Source: Trifolium pratense
Taxonomy: Eukaryota; Streptophyta; Magnoliopsida; Fabales; Fabaceae
DNA: 64,000 nucleotides
NCBI RefSeq assembly: GCF_020283565.1
Contig: NC_060059.1
Location: 48,566,572 to 48,630,571 of the forward strand
Reading direction: 5' to 3'
Part shown: piece by piece, positions 22,989 to 32,866 of the stretch
How the letters are laid out: each line of letters opens with the position of its first letter
Position numbering within the stretch: the first letter of the stretch is position 1
Made by a program: the position numbers and the translations under genes
Notes under the pieces: model-generated
The model's database searches: none
What the model was told of the DNA's origin: nothing
The model's input: only the letters and a program-made list of their open reading frames with translations

Positions 22989-23162
22989 TGTTATGAATAA
23001 TATGTAATGAATGTCCCCTAATTGTGTCCTATAAATAAGACCCCTTTGTTACAATGTAAAGCACACTTGTGAATAGAATAATAACAATGGTCTATTCCTT
23101 TCTCTTCTCTCTTTCTCTTCTCCTTCTATATTCTTGCTATTCTTTAGAAATAGTTCATAACA
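22989..23162 (+). repeat. 5' LTR of short-LTR copia
   Basis: 174 bp, TGTTATGAA...TTCATAACA, perfect 9-base inverted termini. It contains TATAAATAAG (about 23031-23040) as a TATA box and lacks the 24 bases present in the 3' LTR after ATGAAT. The next bases, CGTTATCAGCACGA, occupy the primer-binding position, but I cannot assign the tRNA. Confidence 0.85.
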
Positions 23163-23365
23163 CGTTATCAGCACGATAGTCTCTCCCCTTTCAAGAAAGG
23201 TGTGACAACAATGGGAAGTGACAATTTTATTTTATGTATGATTTTTTTTATTCTATTTTTTCAGATTTTTCTTCTCGTTTTTTATATTAATTCACAAACC
23301 TACGATCCAGAAGTATCGTGGTGATATGAATCATGTAGATTCATAGTGTGATGAAACTTTAAAAT

Positions 23366-24050
23366 ATGAATCCTGAAGATTCATAGTATGATGAAATTTT
23401 AAAATATGAATCTGAAGATTCATAAGCATACACTTATAAAAGTACCGTAAAATATCTTTTAAAATATGAATCCCGAAGATTCATAGATATAAGTAAAATC
23501 AATATCTTGTTAATCTTTTAGAAGAATTCAAAAACATCAATCCCTGAAGGATTGGATAAATAACTGATTTGATTTGTTATACAGTTCTTGAACAATTTAA
23601 GAATCAAATTATATTCTCCATAATTCTTAAGAATTCATTACGGATACATCTATGAAGGATCGTACAATTAGATCTATTATATAGTTCTCAAAGAACTTAA
23701 AAATTCAAATTTTGTCCTCCATGAAATCTTGATGAATTCAATTGTGACACTTCCCTGAAGGATGTAAAATATATATATATATATATATATTGATAAGATC
23801 TATTATAGAGGTTTTGAAGAACTTATGAATGATTCAATATATATGCATCCTAAAGGATTGTACAAATGATTATTTGTACATTATAAATATGTTATATAGT
23901 TCATGAAGAACTTTAAAATTAAATTTATTTCTTTGTATTCATTATTATTTTATTATTATTATGATTATTATTATTATTATTGTTGTTGTTGTTGTTAATT
24001 CATGTTCATGATCACGTTTTTTTTATTTATATTGTTACATGTTGATGAGA
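23366..24050 (+). repeat. Array of small palindromes with common NNGAA centre, part 1
   Basis: Perfect or near-perfect palindromes with different arms: ATGAATC-CTGAA-GATTCAT (23366-23384), ATGAATC-TGAA-GATTCAT (23406-23423), ATGAATC-CCGAA-GATTCAT (23466-23484), CAATCC-CTGAA-GGATTG (23538-23554), AGTTC-ATGAA-GAACT (23898-23912), with weaker ones between. The DNA here is the 5' internal (leader/gag) part of the copia element and has no open frame. Confidence 0.8.
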
Positions 24051-24060
24051 TTATGGTAAT

Positions 24061-25362
24061 TGATGACAAATCGTCACACTCTCTATTCCATGCCTATTTT
24101 AGCAACATTAGATACATTTTAGTAGGTTTTTAGCAATAAATATGAGAGAAATCTAACCGTTAGCTTGATTACTTGTTTTGCAAGAAAACAGGAAAAACTG
24201 CAGGAAATGAATGATTTTCACTACGCTGGGGGCGTAGCCCATCACGCGCCGCGTGATGGAGCTCACAGGGAGCCAAGATTTTCACTCTGATCACGCGCGG
24301 CGTGATACCTGACCACGCGCGGCGTGAAGCTTTGTTCAGGAACTGGGTTGCTCTCTGACTTGATCACGCGCGGCGTAGCTTTGACCACGCGCGGCGTGAA
24401 GTCTTGATTGAAGAAGAAGATTGCCTCTGACTTGATCACGCGCCGCGTGATTCTGTTACCACGCGCGGCGTAGTTGATGGATTTGCAACCACGCGCGGCG
24501 TGATGGATCTGGCGCGCGGCGTGGTTGCGTTCTGTATATATATTTTCTGCATAATTCTGTTTTGGGGTTGGAAAATTTTGCGAAATTGGACTACATTCTG
24601 GTCTTGGAACTTGAAGATCGTGATTCAACACTCCAGTGGAGAGCTCCAAGCGCATCAGATCATGGATTCACAAGCCGTGGCGATGAAGCGAGGAAGCGAA
24701 CGAAGAACGATGAGGAGCTAAACTCCTTGGAGGTAGGATCTAGGATAGTCTAGAATGTAGGGAGATCATGTGTAATCTGTTATATGTGTAAGAATCTACT
24801 CTTTTCATAGTGATTAATTTGATGCAATTCTATGTTTAATGCTTTACAATCCTTCATTAGTGTTGTAATGATTTTGAGTTAAGTCACGTGCGAGAGTATT
24901 GATTTAATGTCTGAACTGAATTGTATTGAGCGCTCGAGTGTCTCCGGTCGAGAGATTGAGGCATAGAGTGTAGCGAACGATTGACGCGCGTTAAGATCAT
25001 TCGTTGTAGGTAGCTTCCGCCCGAGAGATCGGGGGAGTATCGACAACGAATAGAGTGGATTTTGACAAGAGATTGCGATTCACTATTTTGTCGATCTAGT
25101 TGTTAACACTTGAGTAGATTCCTATGATATAGTAGATTGCATGTGGTTGAACTATAGACTAGGCGATTCCGATGATTCTACCTCGCTTTTCCATTATATC
25201 AAGCATATTTTCTAGCAATTCATTACTCAACATACCCCCAATTTATGTGTATTTTCTGTATAATGTCTATGAACACCATTCGATTAGTTTGATCACACAA
25301 TCCCTGTGGATCGATATTTTTATTACTACGTGATTTTCGTGCACTTGCGAAATTTATCATCA
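24061..25362 (+). repeat. 5' LTR of Athila-type element (1302 bp)
   Basis: Length equals the 3' LTR, and every stretch compared is identical at an offset of 7499. The U3-like first 460 bases hold the GC-rich palindrome array; TATATATATTTT at about 24534-24545 is a candidate TATA region just after it. Small open frames here are read through the repeat array and are not genes. Confidence 0.9.
24222..24524 (+). repeat. GC-rich palindrome array in 5' LTR (about 10 copies)
   Basis: Copies at 24222-24236 (diverged), 24242-24256, 24291-24305, 24313-24327, 24364-24377, 24385-24399, 24436-24450, 24459-24472, 24489-24503 and 24511-24524. Forms: TCACGCGCCGCGTGA (arms of 7 around one base), TCACGCGCGGCGTGA (arms of 6 around GCG), CCACGCGCGGCGTGA and CCACGCGCGGCGTA. 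Spacing is irregular (about 10-50 bases). Surrounding DNA is AT-rich, and each copy has three or four CpG. Confidence 0.9.
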
Positions 25363-25368
25363 AGTTTT

Positions 25369-25386
25369 TGGCGCCGTTGCCGGGGA
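25369..25386 (+). promoter_or_regulatory. Primer-binding site, tRNA-Asp type
   Basis: TGGCGCCGTTGCCGGGGA lies six bases after the 5' LTR and is complementary to the 3' 18 bases of plant tRNA-Asp including CCA. This primer is used by Athila/Tat-type gypsy elements. Confidence 0.9.
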
Positions 25387-25495
25387 TTGTGATTGATTCA
25401 ACTAGGCAATAGTGTTCATATTTTCTGTGTTTGTTTGATTATTTTCTGTTTTATATTTTTCTCCCGGAGCGTTCTACTTGTGTGTTTCATTGTGC

Positions 25496-27910
25496 ATGCG
25501 GAGAACAGGTCCTCAAGAGCTGCAATTTGATCCGGAGATTGAAAAGACAGCTCGCGCAATTCGAAAGGCAACAAGGGAAGCTCAAGCTTTAAGGGGAACA
25601 GTTTTGACAAGGGATACACCGGACTGTCAAGGAAGGACTGCAGCAACAATGGAGGAAGAACAGGTTCCACCGGTTCCTCAACCGCCAAGGCGTACCCTTG
25701 GTGATTATGGGAGGAGAGACAATGACGCGTTGGCAAACCAAGGCTTTCAGCCGGCGAATCCTGTCTCATTCGACATCAAGAACACGGTCCTTTCCGCCTT
25801 AAAAGAGAATCCGTATTCAGGTTCGGAAGCTCAATGCCCGAATTTACACTTGTCTCACTTCTATGAAGCATACGACTATACCGATCCACCGGGGGTGAGC
25901 GAATCGGACAAAAGGCTGAGGTTATTCAAGCATTCTCTCACCGGCCGAGCTAAAGATTGGTTAGACACGATACCCGCCGGAACAATTGAGACTTGGAGAC
26001 AGCTGGAGCGGAAGTTCTTAGATCGTTACTTCCCTATTCATAAGTTTCTAGAAAGAAGGGCTGAAATTAGCAACTTCGAACAAGCGGATGGTGAGACGTT
26101 GTATGATGCTTGGGAGAGGTTCAAAGTTTGTCTTAAGAGGTGTCCGAATCACGGTTTCGATGGCCACAATCAGATGCAAATGTTTACCCAAGGTTTGAGG
26201 GCTCAAACGCGAATGATACTTGACGCATCAGCCGGTGGTTCGTTGAAGAACCGTGACGAAACTGAAGCAAGAGAATTGGTTGAAAGCATGGCTCAAAACG
26301 AGTATAGAGCTACTAATGATAGGGGAGCCAAGAAGAAAGGCGGAGTGTTGGAATTGGATACTCAAACAGCACTATTGGCGCAGCAAAAGCTCATGACTAG
26401 CCAAATGGAAGCAATGATGAAGCTGCTGTCCAATCCACAAGTTCAATCTTCTCCAATAGGTAAAATTGACAATGTGCGCTGTGATTTTTGTTTGCAGGAC
26501 CACCCTAATGGCGGATGCTTCCCGGAGGGTTCAGAGGAGGCTCGCTATTTGGCCAATTTTCGGAAGCCGTACAACAATAATAACAACGGTTCCGGGTGGG
26601 GGAATGGTATGCAAAGTCAAGGTGCACAGCAACAGCAGCAAAGGCCTCCATCAAGGATGGAAGAGACTCTAAATCAGTTCATGCTCATGACCCAAAGCAA
26701 CTTTGAAGCGATGAAATCGAGTCAAGCAACCTCTAATAAGAATCATGAAGCTTCTATAAAGAATCTTGAGGTGCAAATGGGTCAGCTGTCAAGACAGTTT
26801 TCTATGTTGCAAAACCAAGGAGGTTTCGGTGGAAACACTCATGATAATCCGAAAAATGAAACTTGCAATGGAATCACGTTGAGGAGTAGAGAGATACCGG
26901 AAAGGCCAGCTATGGAGAAGCCCTTGAAAAAGAAGGTCATTGAGGGAGAAGTTGAAAATAAGCAAGAAGTTGTGGTTGAAAATGAGAGATATGAGGGAGA
27001 AGTAGAAAAGGAAAATGTGTCTAAGGAAGTTGAGATTAGTGAGGATGAAATAGAAGAAGTTGAAAAACAGAGGGAGACAAAAGAAAAAGAGAGTAAGAAG
27101 GTTGAGAAAGGTAAAGGAGTTGACGAATCGCCATATGCTAGGATGCCTTTTCCTAGGAGAAAGAAAGTGAAGAATCTTGAGCGGGAGAAGGAGTTCAAGA
27201 AGTTCATGAAGGTGTTGAATAAGCTTGAGATGGCTATACCTTTAGTTGAGGCTTTGGAGCAAATGCCGAGTTATGCAAAGTTTTTGAAGGAGCTGCTCAC
27301 AAAGAAAAGAAAACCATTGGATGATGAAATGGTAAGTATGACGGAGGAGTGCAGCGCCCTCATTCAACGGAAGCTACCGCAGAAAAAGAAAGATCCGGGG
27401 AGCTTTACAATTCCATGTTCCATTGGAACGCTCACCATTGAAAAAGCTTTGTGTGATTTGGGTGCTAGCATTAATCTGATGCCGTTATCGATGATGAAGA
27501 AGATACCGGGAGCTGTAGCAAAGCCGACAAAGATGAGTCTCTCTTTGGCGGATCGATCGGTTGTGCATCCGGAGGGTATTCTCCATGATGTGTTGGTTAA
27601 AGTTGCCGGGTTTGTGTTTCCCGCGGATTTTGTGGTCTTAGACATAGAAGAAACTAGAGAGTGGGAACCTTTACTCCTTGGTAGACCCTTCTTAGCAACT
27701 AGCCGTGCCCTAATCGATGTAGAGATGGACGAACTCATGCTAAGGACCGATGATCAGCAGGTAACATTCAATGTTTTTGATAAGATGGAGTGTGATGATG
27801 GTGACCCCCAATGTTTTAAAATCCAGGTTTATGATCATATTGTTAAACATGCTCTTAAGTTACCTTGGAATGCACACTACTTGCCACATGGTGGCGCTTC
27901 TTCTCCGTGA
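25496..27910 (+). CDS. Athila-type gag-protease polyprotein
   Basis: 804 codons from ATG at 25496 (the frame is open a few codons further upstream, but with no ATG). Order: basic N-terminus; Retrotrans_gag-like core at about residues 115-215 (LFKHSLTGRAKDWLDTIP, WRQLERKFLDRYFP); zinc finger C-DF-C-LQD-H-PNGG-C at 329-341; glutamine- and lysine/glutamate-rich linker; retropepsin-like domain at about 652-735 with ALCDLGASINLMP, where leucine replaces the usual Ser/Thr of D-S/T-G-A as is normal for Athila/Tat, and LLLGRPFLATS. The stop comes about 65 residues after the protease, followed directly by the spacer that normally follows pol. So RT-RNase H-integrase has been lost by deletion, leaving capsid and protease functions. 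Confidence 0.9.
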   Translation: MRRTGPQELQFDPEIEKTARAIRKATREAQALRGTVLTRDTPDCQGRTAATMEEEQVPPVPQPPRRTLGDYGRRDNDALANQGFQPANPVSFDIKNTVLSALKENPYSGSEAQCPNLHLSHFYEAYDYTDPPGVSESDKRLRLFKHSLTGRAKDWLDTIPAGTIETWRQLERKFLDRYFPIHKFLERRAEISNFEQADGETLYDAWERFKVCLKRCPNHGFDGHNQMQMFTQGLRAQTRMILDASAGGSLKNRDETEARELVESMAQNEYRATNDRGAKKKGGVLELDTQTALLAQQKLMTSQMEAMMKLLSNPQVQSSPIGKIDNVRCDFCLQDHPNGGCFPEGSEEARYLANFRKPYNNNNNGSGWGNGMQSQGAQQQQQRPPSRMEETLNQFMLMTQSNFEAMKSSQATSNKNHEASIKNLEVQMGQLSRQFSMLQNQGGFGGNTHDNPKNETCNGITLRSREIPERPAMEKPLKKKVIEGEVENKQEVVVENERYEGEVEKENVSKEVEISEDEIEEVEKQRETKEKESKKVEKGKGVDESPYARMPFPRRKKVKNLEREKEFKKFMKVLNKLEMAIPLVEALEQMPSYAKFLKELLTKKRKPLDDEMVSMTEECSALIQRKLPQKKKDPGSFTIPCSIGTLTIEKALCDLGASINLMPLSMMKKIPGAVAKPTKMSLSLADRSVVHPEGILHDVLVKVAGFVFPADFVVLDIEETREWEPLLLGRPFLATSRALIDVEMDELMLRTDDQQVTFNVFDKMECDDGDPQCFKIQVYDHIVKHALKLPWNAHYLPHGGASSP

Positions 27911-28608
27911 CCCTTAGGGGCATGGAACGTCAAGCATCGGGACGTTAAACAAGCGCTGGTTGGGAGGCAACCCAACGGTTTTTAATGTTTTAGTGTGTTT
28001 TCTTTTGAAGTATGTAGGTAGGTGTGCAGCAGAAGCAAGGACGGAAGCAAAAACAGGGCAGAACAGAATTCTACCACGCCGGGGGCGCAGTACAATCACG
28101 CGCGGCGTGATCCTTCATCACAGAGGAGGAAGTTTTCAGAAGGCATTACGCGCGGCGTAGGGGTATATCACGCGCTGCGTGAAGATTGGAGAAATATGGA
28201 GTCTCTGACTAAGTGATTACGCGCCGCATGATGGTTCTGACGCGCGGCGTGGCCTGTTTGAAAGAAGTTCTTGACCGTTACAATTGCTACTACGCGCGGC
28301 GTAGATGGACCACGCGCGGCGTGGTTACACAGGAAAGCGTGTCAAATTTGAATTTCTTCATCTTCTCAACCACTCCATCCGTCCCATCATCAATTCACAC
28401 GGTTTCCCACACGGAAAACTCCATTGACAACCCGTTTTCACTCTCCAAACTCCTCCAATTTCACTTCTAATCACCTCCAATCATCCATTTCATTCACATT
28501 CACATTACACCCATATCACCCACTCCTAATTTCACTCCAAATCCCTCATTTCATCCCACATTTCACCAATTTCCCAAATTTACCCACTTCAATCTTTACA
28601 TTAGCAAG
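27911..28608 (+). other. Spacer between gag-protease and ORF2, with hairpin
   Basis: About 700 non-coding bases. A short hairpin GTTGGG-AGG-CAACCCAAC (27958-27975) lies in the conserved post-pol context of Athila elements (GACGTTAAACAAGCGCTGGTTGGGAGG). Then comes the second palindrome array (28073-28324), and a C/T-rich, purine-poor leader (28360-28600) that precedes ORF2 and may be its 5' untranslated region. Confidence 0.65.
28073..28324 (+). repeat. GC-rich palindrome array, internal (about 8 copies)
   Basis: Copies at 28073-28089 (diverged), 28096-28110 (TCACGCGCGGCGTGA), 28146-28159, 28168-28182 (TCACGCGCTGCGTGA), 28217-28231 (TTACGCGCCGCATGA), 28239-28252, 28290-28304 (TACGCGCGGCGTA) and 28310-28324 (CCACGCGCGGCGTGG). 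This is the same word family as in the LTRs, in non-coding DNA between the two frames. Several copies have paired changes that keep the arms complementary. Confidence 0.88.
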
Positions 28609-30129
28609 ATGTTAACACGGCTAACCGGAAAGGGAAAGAAGAAGAGTGATGCTAATCCACCACAAGAGCCTCCGAAGAAACCAAGAACAAAGATGAGTGC
28701 AAGCAAGGGCCAATCTTCTCGGTCCGCGGAAGCATCTCCTCCTCGCCGGAGCAATGTTACTCGGCCACAGGTTCATCCCCACTTCATCAGTGAAGTTCAT
28801 GAAAAAAGGTACTCCCAAATTCGAACCTTTACTATTAATCAAGAGAAGGGTTTTGGTGAGGATTTGCTTAATGGTGTAGCTGAGTTAGGGAATGAGATAA
28901 AGTCTAGGGGATGGGAGAAATTTAATAAATTGATGATTAAAGATGAAGTGAATCCTGGAAATCAGATGTGGGCTAGGGAGTTCTTTGCAAATGCCTATTT
29001 ACCGGATCAACCTATGTTTCCGGAGTATGTTTCTGTGGTTAGGGGTGTTAAGGTGAGTTATTCTTTTGAAACTATAAATAATCTGCTTGGTTGTGCCGCT
29101 GGAGGAGTGTGTGAACTCTTGCGTGATAGAGAGAGGATTGACAAAAGTGGGATCGAAGTTAGGGAGGAACTAAAGAATATTGTGTGTCGTCCGGGAGCAA
29201 TGTGGCTAGCCCACTCTGCAGCTTCTCTCCCTAGAAGGTTGAGCTTAACAAGTTTTAATCCGGTTCACCGTGCTTGGGGTGAATTTTGGTTGAAAAATGT
29301 GAGGGTTGTTGGCAACAATTCAGAAATTCAGCTTGATAATGCGCACGCGGTCCGGTTGTTGGTTGAAGGGAAGTTTATTAATCTGGGATATTGGTTACAA
29401 AAAGATCTTCATGAGATAGCCAATCATCCGAATCCGACTTTTACTTTGGGACATTGCAATCTCATCGCTGCTTTGTGTAGGGCGAATAATGTTCCCATGA
29501 ATGTGCAAGAAGGTGATCTTCATCCCGTTCGTCCATTGTCTTTATCATACTTCATCAAAAAGTTTGAGAGAGGTCCGATTGTGCCCCGAGGTGAGGGGAA
29601 TGCTGCAAGAGAGGAAGCTTTGAGAGAGGAGGAAGAGATTAATCGGTTTGAAGAGGGTAACCATCCGGATCAACAGGGGGATCCGGCGTATGAGTCTCAC
29701 GATATACCAGCTCAAGACCCTCCTCGTTACTCTCATGATATGAATCAGCTTGCGTCGATGTTGCATCAAATGGAAATTTCTCAATATTCCGGGCTGCCGA
29801 ATCTCTACTTTGATACCGCCTCTTCCATGTACACCGAGGCGATGACTTACCGGTCTACCTTCCCTCCTCCTACTTTTGGGACCTTGTATCCCATTGATAC
29901 TGATTGGGAGGCGCATCAGGCGAGGGAGCTGAGCTCATTTCAGGCCAGACAAGCTTATAATTCAGGTCTGCGAACTTCTGAGTTGGCTGAGATCGAGAGG
30001 CGACGCCGGGTTGAGCAGGATGAGGCTGCTGCAATGGAAAGGGAAATGCTGGATGTGGATGGGCTGAATTTGAATTTGAATAGCCCGTTCACAAACTACT
30101 TCACTGGCCAGCCGGATGATGCGGTTTGA
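28609..30129 (+). CDS. Athila ORF2: putative plant transposon protein, function unknown
   Basis: 506 codons from ATG at 28609. Basic N-terminus (TGKGKKKSD, PKKPRTKMS) that could be a nuclear or nucleic-acid binding tail; central conserved region at about residues 60-320 with WEKFNKLM, REFFANAYLP, VSVVRGVKVSYS, INNLLGC, SFNPVHRAW, HCNLIAALCRANNVP and RPLSLSYFIKKF; acidic then Q/E-rich C-terminus. This looks like the 'putative plant transposon protein' family annotated widely in legumes and in Athila-like elements. The place between pol and the 3' LTR is where Athila elements carry a third, sometimes env-like frame, but I see no signal peptide or membrane segment. It is intact in an element that lacks pol. 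Biochemical role unknown. Confidence 0.75.
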   Translation: MLTRLTGKGKKKSDANPPQEPPKKPRTKMSASKGQSSRSAEASPPRRSNVTRPQVHPHFISEVHEKRYSQIRTFTINQEKGFGEDLLNGVAELGNEIKSRGWEKFNKLMIKDEVNPGNQMWAREFFANAYLPDQPMFPEYVSVVRGVKVSYSFETINNLLGCAAGGVCELLRDRERIDKSGIEVREELKNIVCRPGAMWLAHSAASLPRRLSLTSFNPVHRAWGEFWLKNVRVVGNNSEIQLDNAHAVRLLVEGKFINLGYWLQKDLHEIANHPNPTFTLGHCNLIAALCRANNVPMNVQEGDLHPVRPLSLSYFIKKFERGPIVPRGEGNAAREEALREEEEINRFEEGNHPDQQGDPAYESHDIPAQDPPRYSHDMNQLASMLHQMEISQYSGLPNLYFDTASSMYTEAMTYRSTFPPPTFGTLYPIDTDWEAHQARELSSFQARQAYNSGLRTSELAEIERRRRVEQDEAAAMEREMLDVDGLNLNLNSPFTNYFTGQPDDAV

Positions 30130-31559
30130 TGTTGCTGTGATGATGTTCTGATCTGCTGCTGCTGCTACTATGTTACTACTACTCTATCTCTATCTTTACT
30201 TAATTGTCTTTTAATTGTTTGGTTTGTAATAATATTCTGATGTTGCTTGGATATTGGCTGGATATTTTATTTGTGTACTCTAAATTTGAATCCTCCTTTG
30301 TTTAATTGTGGAATGATTTTTACCTCTAGAATTTGTTTCAACATTTTGGCATGTTCTTTCTAGTCACTTGAGTATCAATTACTTGATTTTCTCCGTGTGT
30401 GATATGTGAAACTTGCAGTGCAATAGCTTGTTGCACTCATGTGATCAAGAGGCAAAGGAAGGGAACGCACACTTTTTGACCGGTTCTTTGGTTCGACCCA
30501 ACCGAGAGGTATTGAGCCAAACACTCCTTTTTCTTCTATGTGTGATATCCACTCATGTATTGTCTCTCGATTTTGCTTGTCGTCTTTGTATTTGATTGGT
30601 ACTTTTGTAGCACACACGAGGCATGTTTCTTGGTACCTTTGAGCCTTTCTATCCACCCTTACATATAATTATCCTTTGCTTAACCAATTTGAGCTGAAAA
30701 AGAAAATGTTATTTTTGCAAAACCCTAAGAAATTTTTGATGAAAAAAAGGAATGACTTTCTTGGAGGTTAGGCACCTAATTAGTGGTTGATGCGCATTGC
30801 TCACTACTAAGTTTGGGGTTGCTCTTTGGAATTAGCAACAAATAAAGTTTGGGGTGAGGGTACTAGAGAACAATACAAAAGGTTTTGATTTGAAAATTTT
30901 CAAAAAAATTGCAAGGCATAGTAGAAGAGAAAAGAAAAAGAAAAAGAAAATGAAAAAAGAAGATGAATGAATGTGAAAGGAAAATAGAAAAGAAGTACAA
31001 AAAGAAGTGATAGCCTTGAATTCAAAAGAATTGCAAAACTTTGTTTGATGATTGAAAAAGTTCTCTAGTCCACTATAGTTCAAAGGAAAAGGGGGTTTGG
31101 TTTATGAAATATTTTTGACCATAGGGGGATCTAACTCCAAGTTTTTCTACTACTTATCCAAAAATGTCACCATCCACCCTAGCCAAGCCACGTTATAACC
31201 CTAAAAGTCCTCTAATGTGTGTGCACAAAGTGAACCGAATGAATTCTTAGATTACTTGCAAAATTATTGTTGACTTGCATTGATGTGTTGATTTGAGTGA
31301 ATTACCAAAAACTGAAGAGTGCATGTGAGTAGTGTGATGAAATCATAGAGCTTTGGTCGAAAAGTGTGAACTACTTGAAAATGTCTTGCGGGAACGGTGG
31401 TGCAATTGAGCATTGTTTGCAGGTGGATCATTAATCATCAGGTGAGTCTCACGTATGTATGATTCGAGTGAGTTTAAGGAAAATGCCAAGGTCTTGACAC
31501 AAAAGCTTGAGGTAAAAGTTGTTTCCTTGAGGACAAGGAAAGGTTTAAGTTTGGGGTTG
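30130..31559 (+). other. 3' internal non-coding region with repeated purine-tract words
   Basis: 1.4 kb without a credible frame. TAAGTTTGGGGTTG occurs next to the 3' LTR (31546-31559), in the polypurine-tract position. Close relatives occur at about 30808-30822 (TAAGTTTGGGGTTGC) and 30844-30858 (AAAGTTTGGGGTGAG). The stretch 30895-31000 is purine-rich (AAGAAAAAGAAAAAG). Confidence 0.6.
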
Positions 31560-32861
31560 TGATGACAAATCGTCACACTCTCTATTCCATGCCTATTTTA
31601 GCAACATTAGATACATTTTAGTAGGTTTTTAGCAATAAATATGAGAGAAATCTAACCGTTAGCTTGATTACTTGTTTTGCAAGAAAACAGGAAAAACTGC
31701 AGGAAATGAATGATTTTCACTACGCTGGGGGCGTAGCCCATCACGCGCCGCGTGATGGAGCTCACAGGGAGCCAAGATTTTCACTCTGATCACGCGCGGC
31801 GTGATACCTGACCACGCGCGGCGTGAAGCTTTGTTCAGGAACTGGGTTGCTCTCTGACTTGATCACGCGCGGCGTAGCTTTGACCACGCGCGGCGTGAAG
31901 TCTTGATTGAAGAAGAAGATTGCCTCTGACTTGATCACGCGCCGCGTGATTCTGTTACCACGCGCGGCGTAGTTGATGGATTTGCAACCACGCGCGGCGT
32001 GATGGATCTGGCGCGCGGCGTGGTTGCGTTCTGTATATATATTTTCTGCATAATTCTGTTTTGGGGTTGGAAAATTTTGCGAAATTGGACTACATTCTGG
32101 TCTTGGAACTTGAAGATCGTGATTCAACACTCCAGTGGAGAGCTCCAAGCGCATCAGATCATGGATTCACAAGCCGTGGCGATGAAGCGAGGAAGCGAAC
32201 GAAGAACGATGAGGAGCTAAACTCCTTGGAGGTAGGATCTAGGATAGTCTAGAATGTAGGGAGATCATGTGTAATCTGTTATATGTGTAAGAATCTACTC
32301 TTTTCATAGTGATTAATTTGATGCAATTCTATGTTTAATGCTTTACAATCCTTCATTAGTGTTGTAATGATTTTGAGTTAAGTCACGTGCGAGAGTATTG
32401 ATTTAATGTCTGAACTGAATTGTATTGAGCGCTCGAGTGTCTCCGGTCGAGAGATTGAGGCATAGAGTGTAGCGAACGATTGACGCGCGTTAAGATCATT
32501 CGTTGTAGGTAGCTTCCGCCCGAGAGATCGGGGGAGTATCGACAACGAATAGAGTGGATTTTGACAAGAGATTGCGATTCACTATTTTGTCGATCTAGTT
32601 GTTAACACTTGAGTAGATTCCTATGATATAGTAGATTGCATGTGGTTGAACTATAGACTAGGCGATTCCGATGATTCTACCTCGCTTTTCCATTATATCA
32701 AGCATATTTTCTAGCAATTCATTACTCAACATACCCCCAATTTATGTGTATTTTCTGTATAATGTCTATGAACACCATTCGATTAGTTTGATCACACAAT
32801 CCCTGTGGATCGATATTTTTATTACTACGTGATTTTCGTGCACTTGCGAAATTTATCATCA
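31560..32861 (+). repeat. 3' LTR of Athila-type element (1302 bp)
   Basis: Same as the 5' LTR at an offset of 7499, including all ten GC-rich palindrome copies (31721-32023). Followed by the target duplication GTAAT. Confidence 0.92.
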
Positions 32862-32866
32862 GTAAT

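Larger units (their letters stand above)
24061..32861 (+). mobile_element. Non-autonomous Athila-type gypsy element (8.8 kb)
   Basis: Two 1302-bp LTRs (24061-25362 and 31560-32861), TGATGACAAATCG...TTTATCATCA, with the 5-bp duplication GTAAT (24056-24060 and 32862-32866). The primer site matches tRNA-Asp. Reading frames: gag-protease (25496-27910) and a second protein (28609-30129). Reverse transcriptase, RNase H and integrase are absent, although the gag zinc finger, DLGAS protease motif, tRNA-Asp primer and the post-pol GGGAGGCAACCCAAC hairpin all point to the Athila/Tat side of Ty3/gypsy. LTR copies read the same wherever I compared them, so insertion is recent. It lies inside the short-LTR copia. 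Confidence 0.9.

Noticed and set aside
23366..24050. Heat-shock elements (TTCnnGAA) in the copia leader
   Set aside because: Some palindromes contain TTCnnGAA, but others (CAATCC/GGATTG, GTAAAC/GTTTAC) do not, and they lie downstream of the LTR promoter. The shared feature is arm complementarity around a constant core, not the HSE.
24222..24524. CRISPR-like array of regularly spaced palindromes
   Set aside because: The repeats are short, variable and irregularly spaced, in a plant LTR, with no cas genes. It is a motif cluster, not CRISPR.
24263..24655. 130-codon minus-strand frame repeated at 31762-32154, plus small plus-strand frames in the same places
   Set aside because: They are read through the GC-rich palindrome array inside the two LTRs; repeated HAARG/TPRVV words are the motif translated. 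No gene support.
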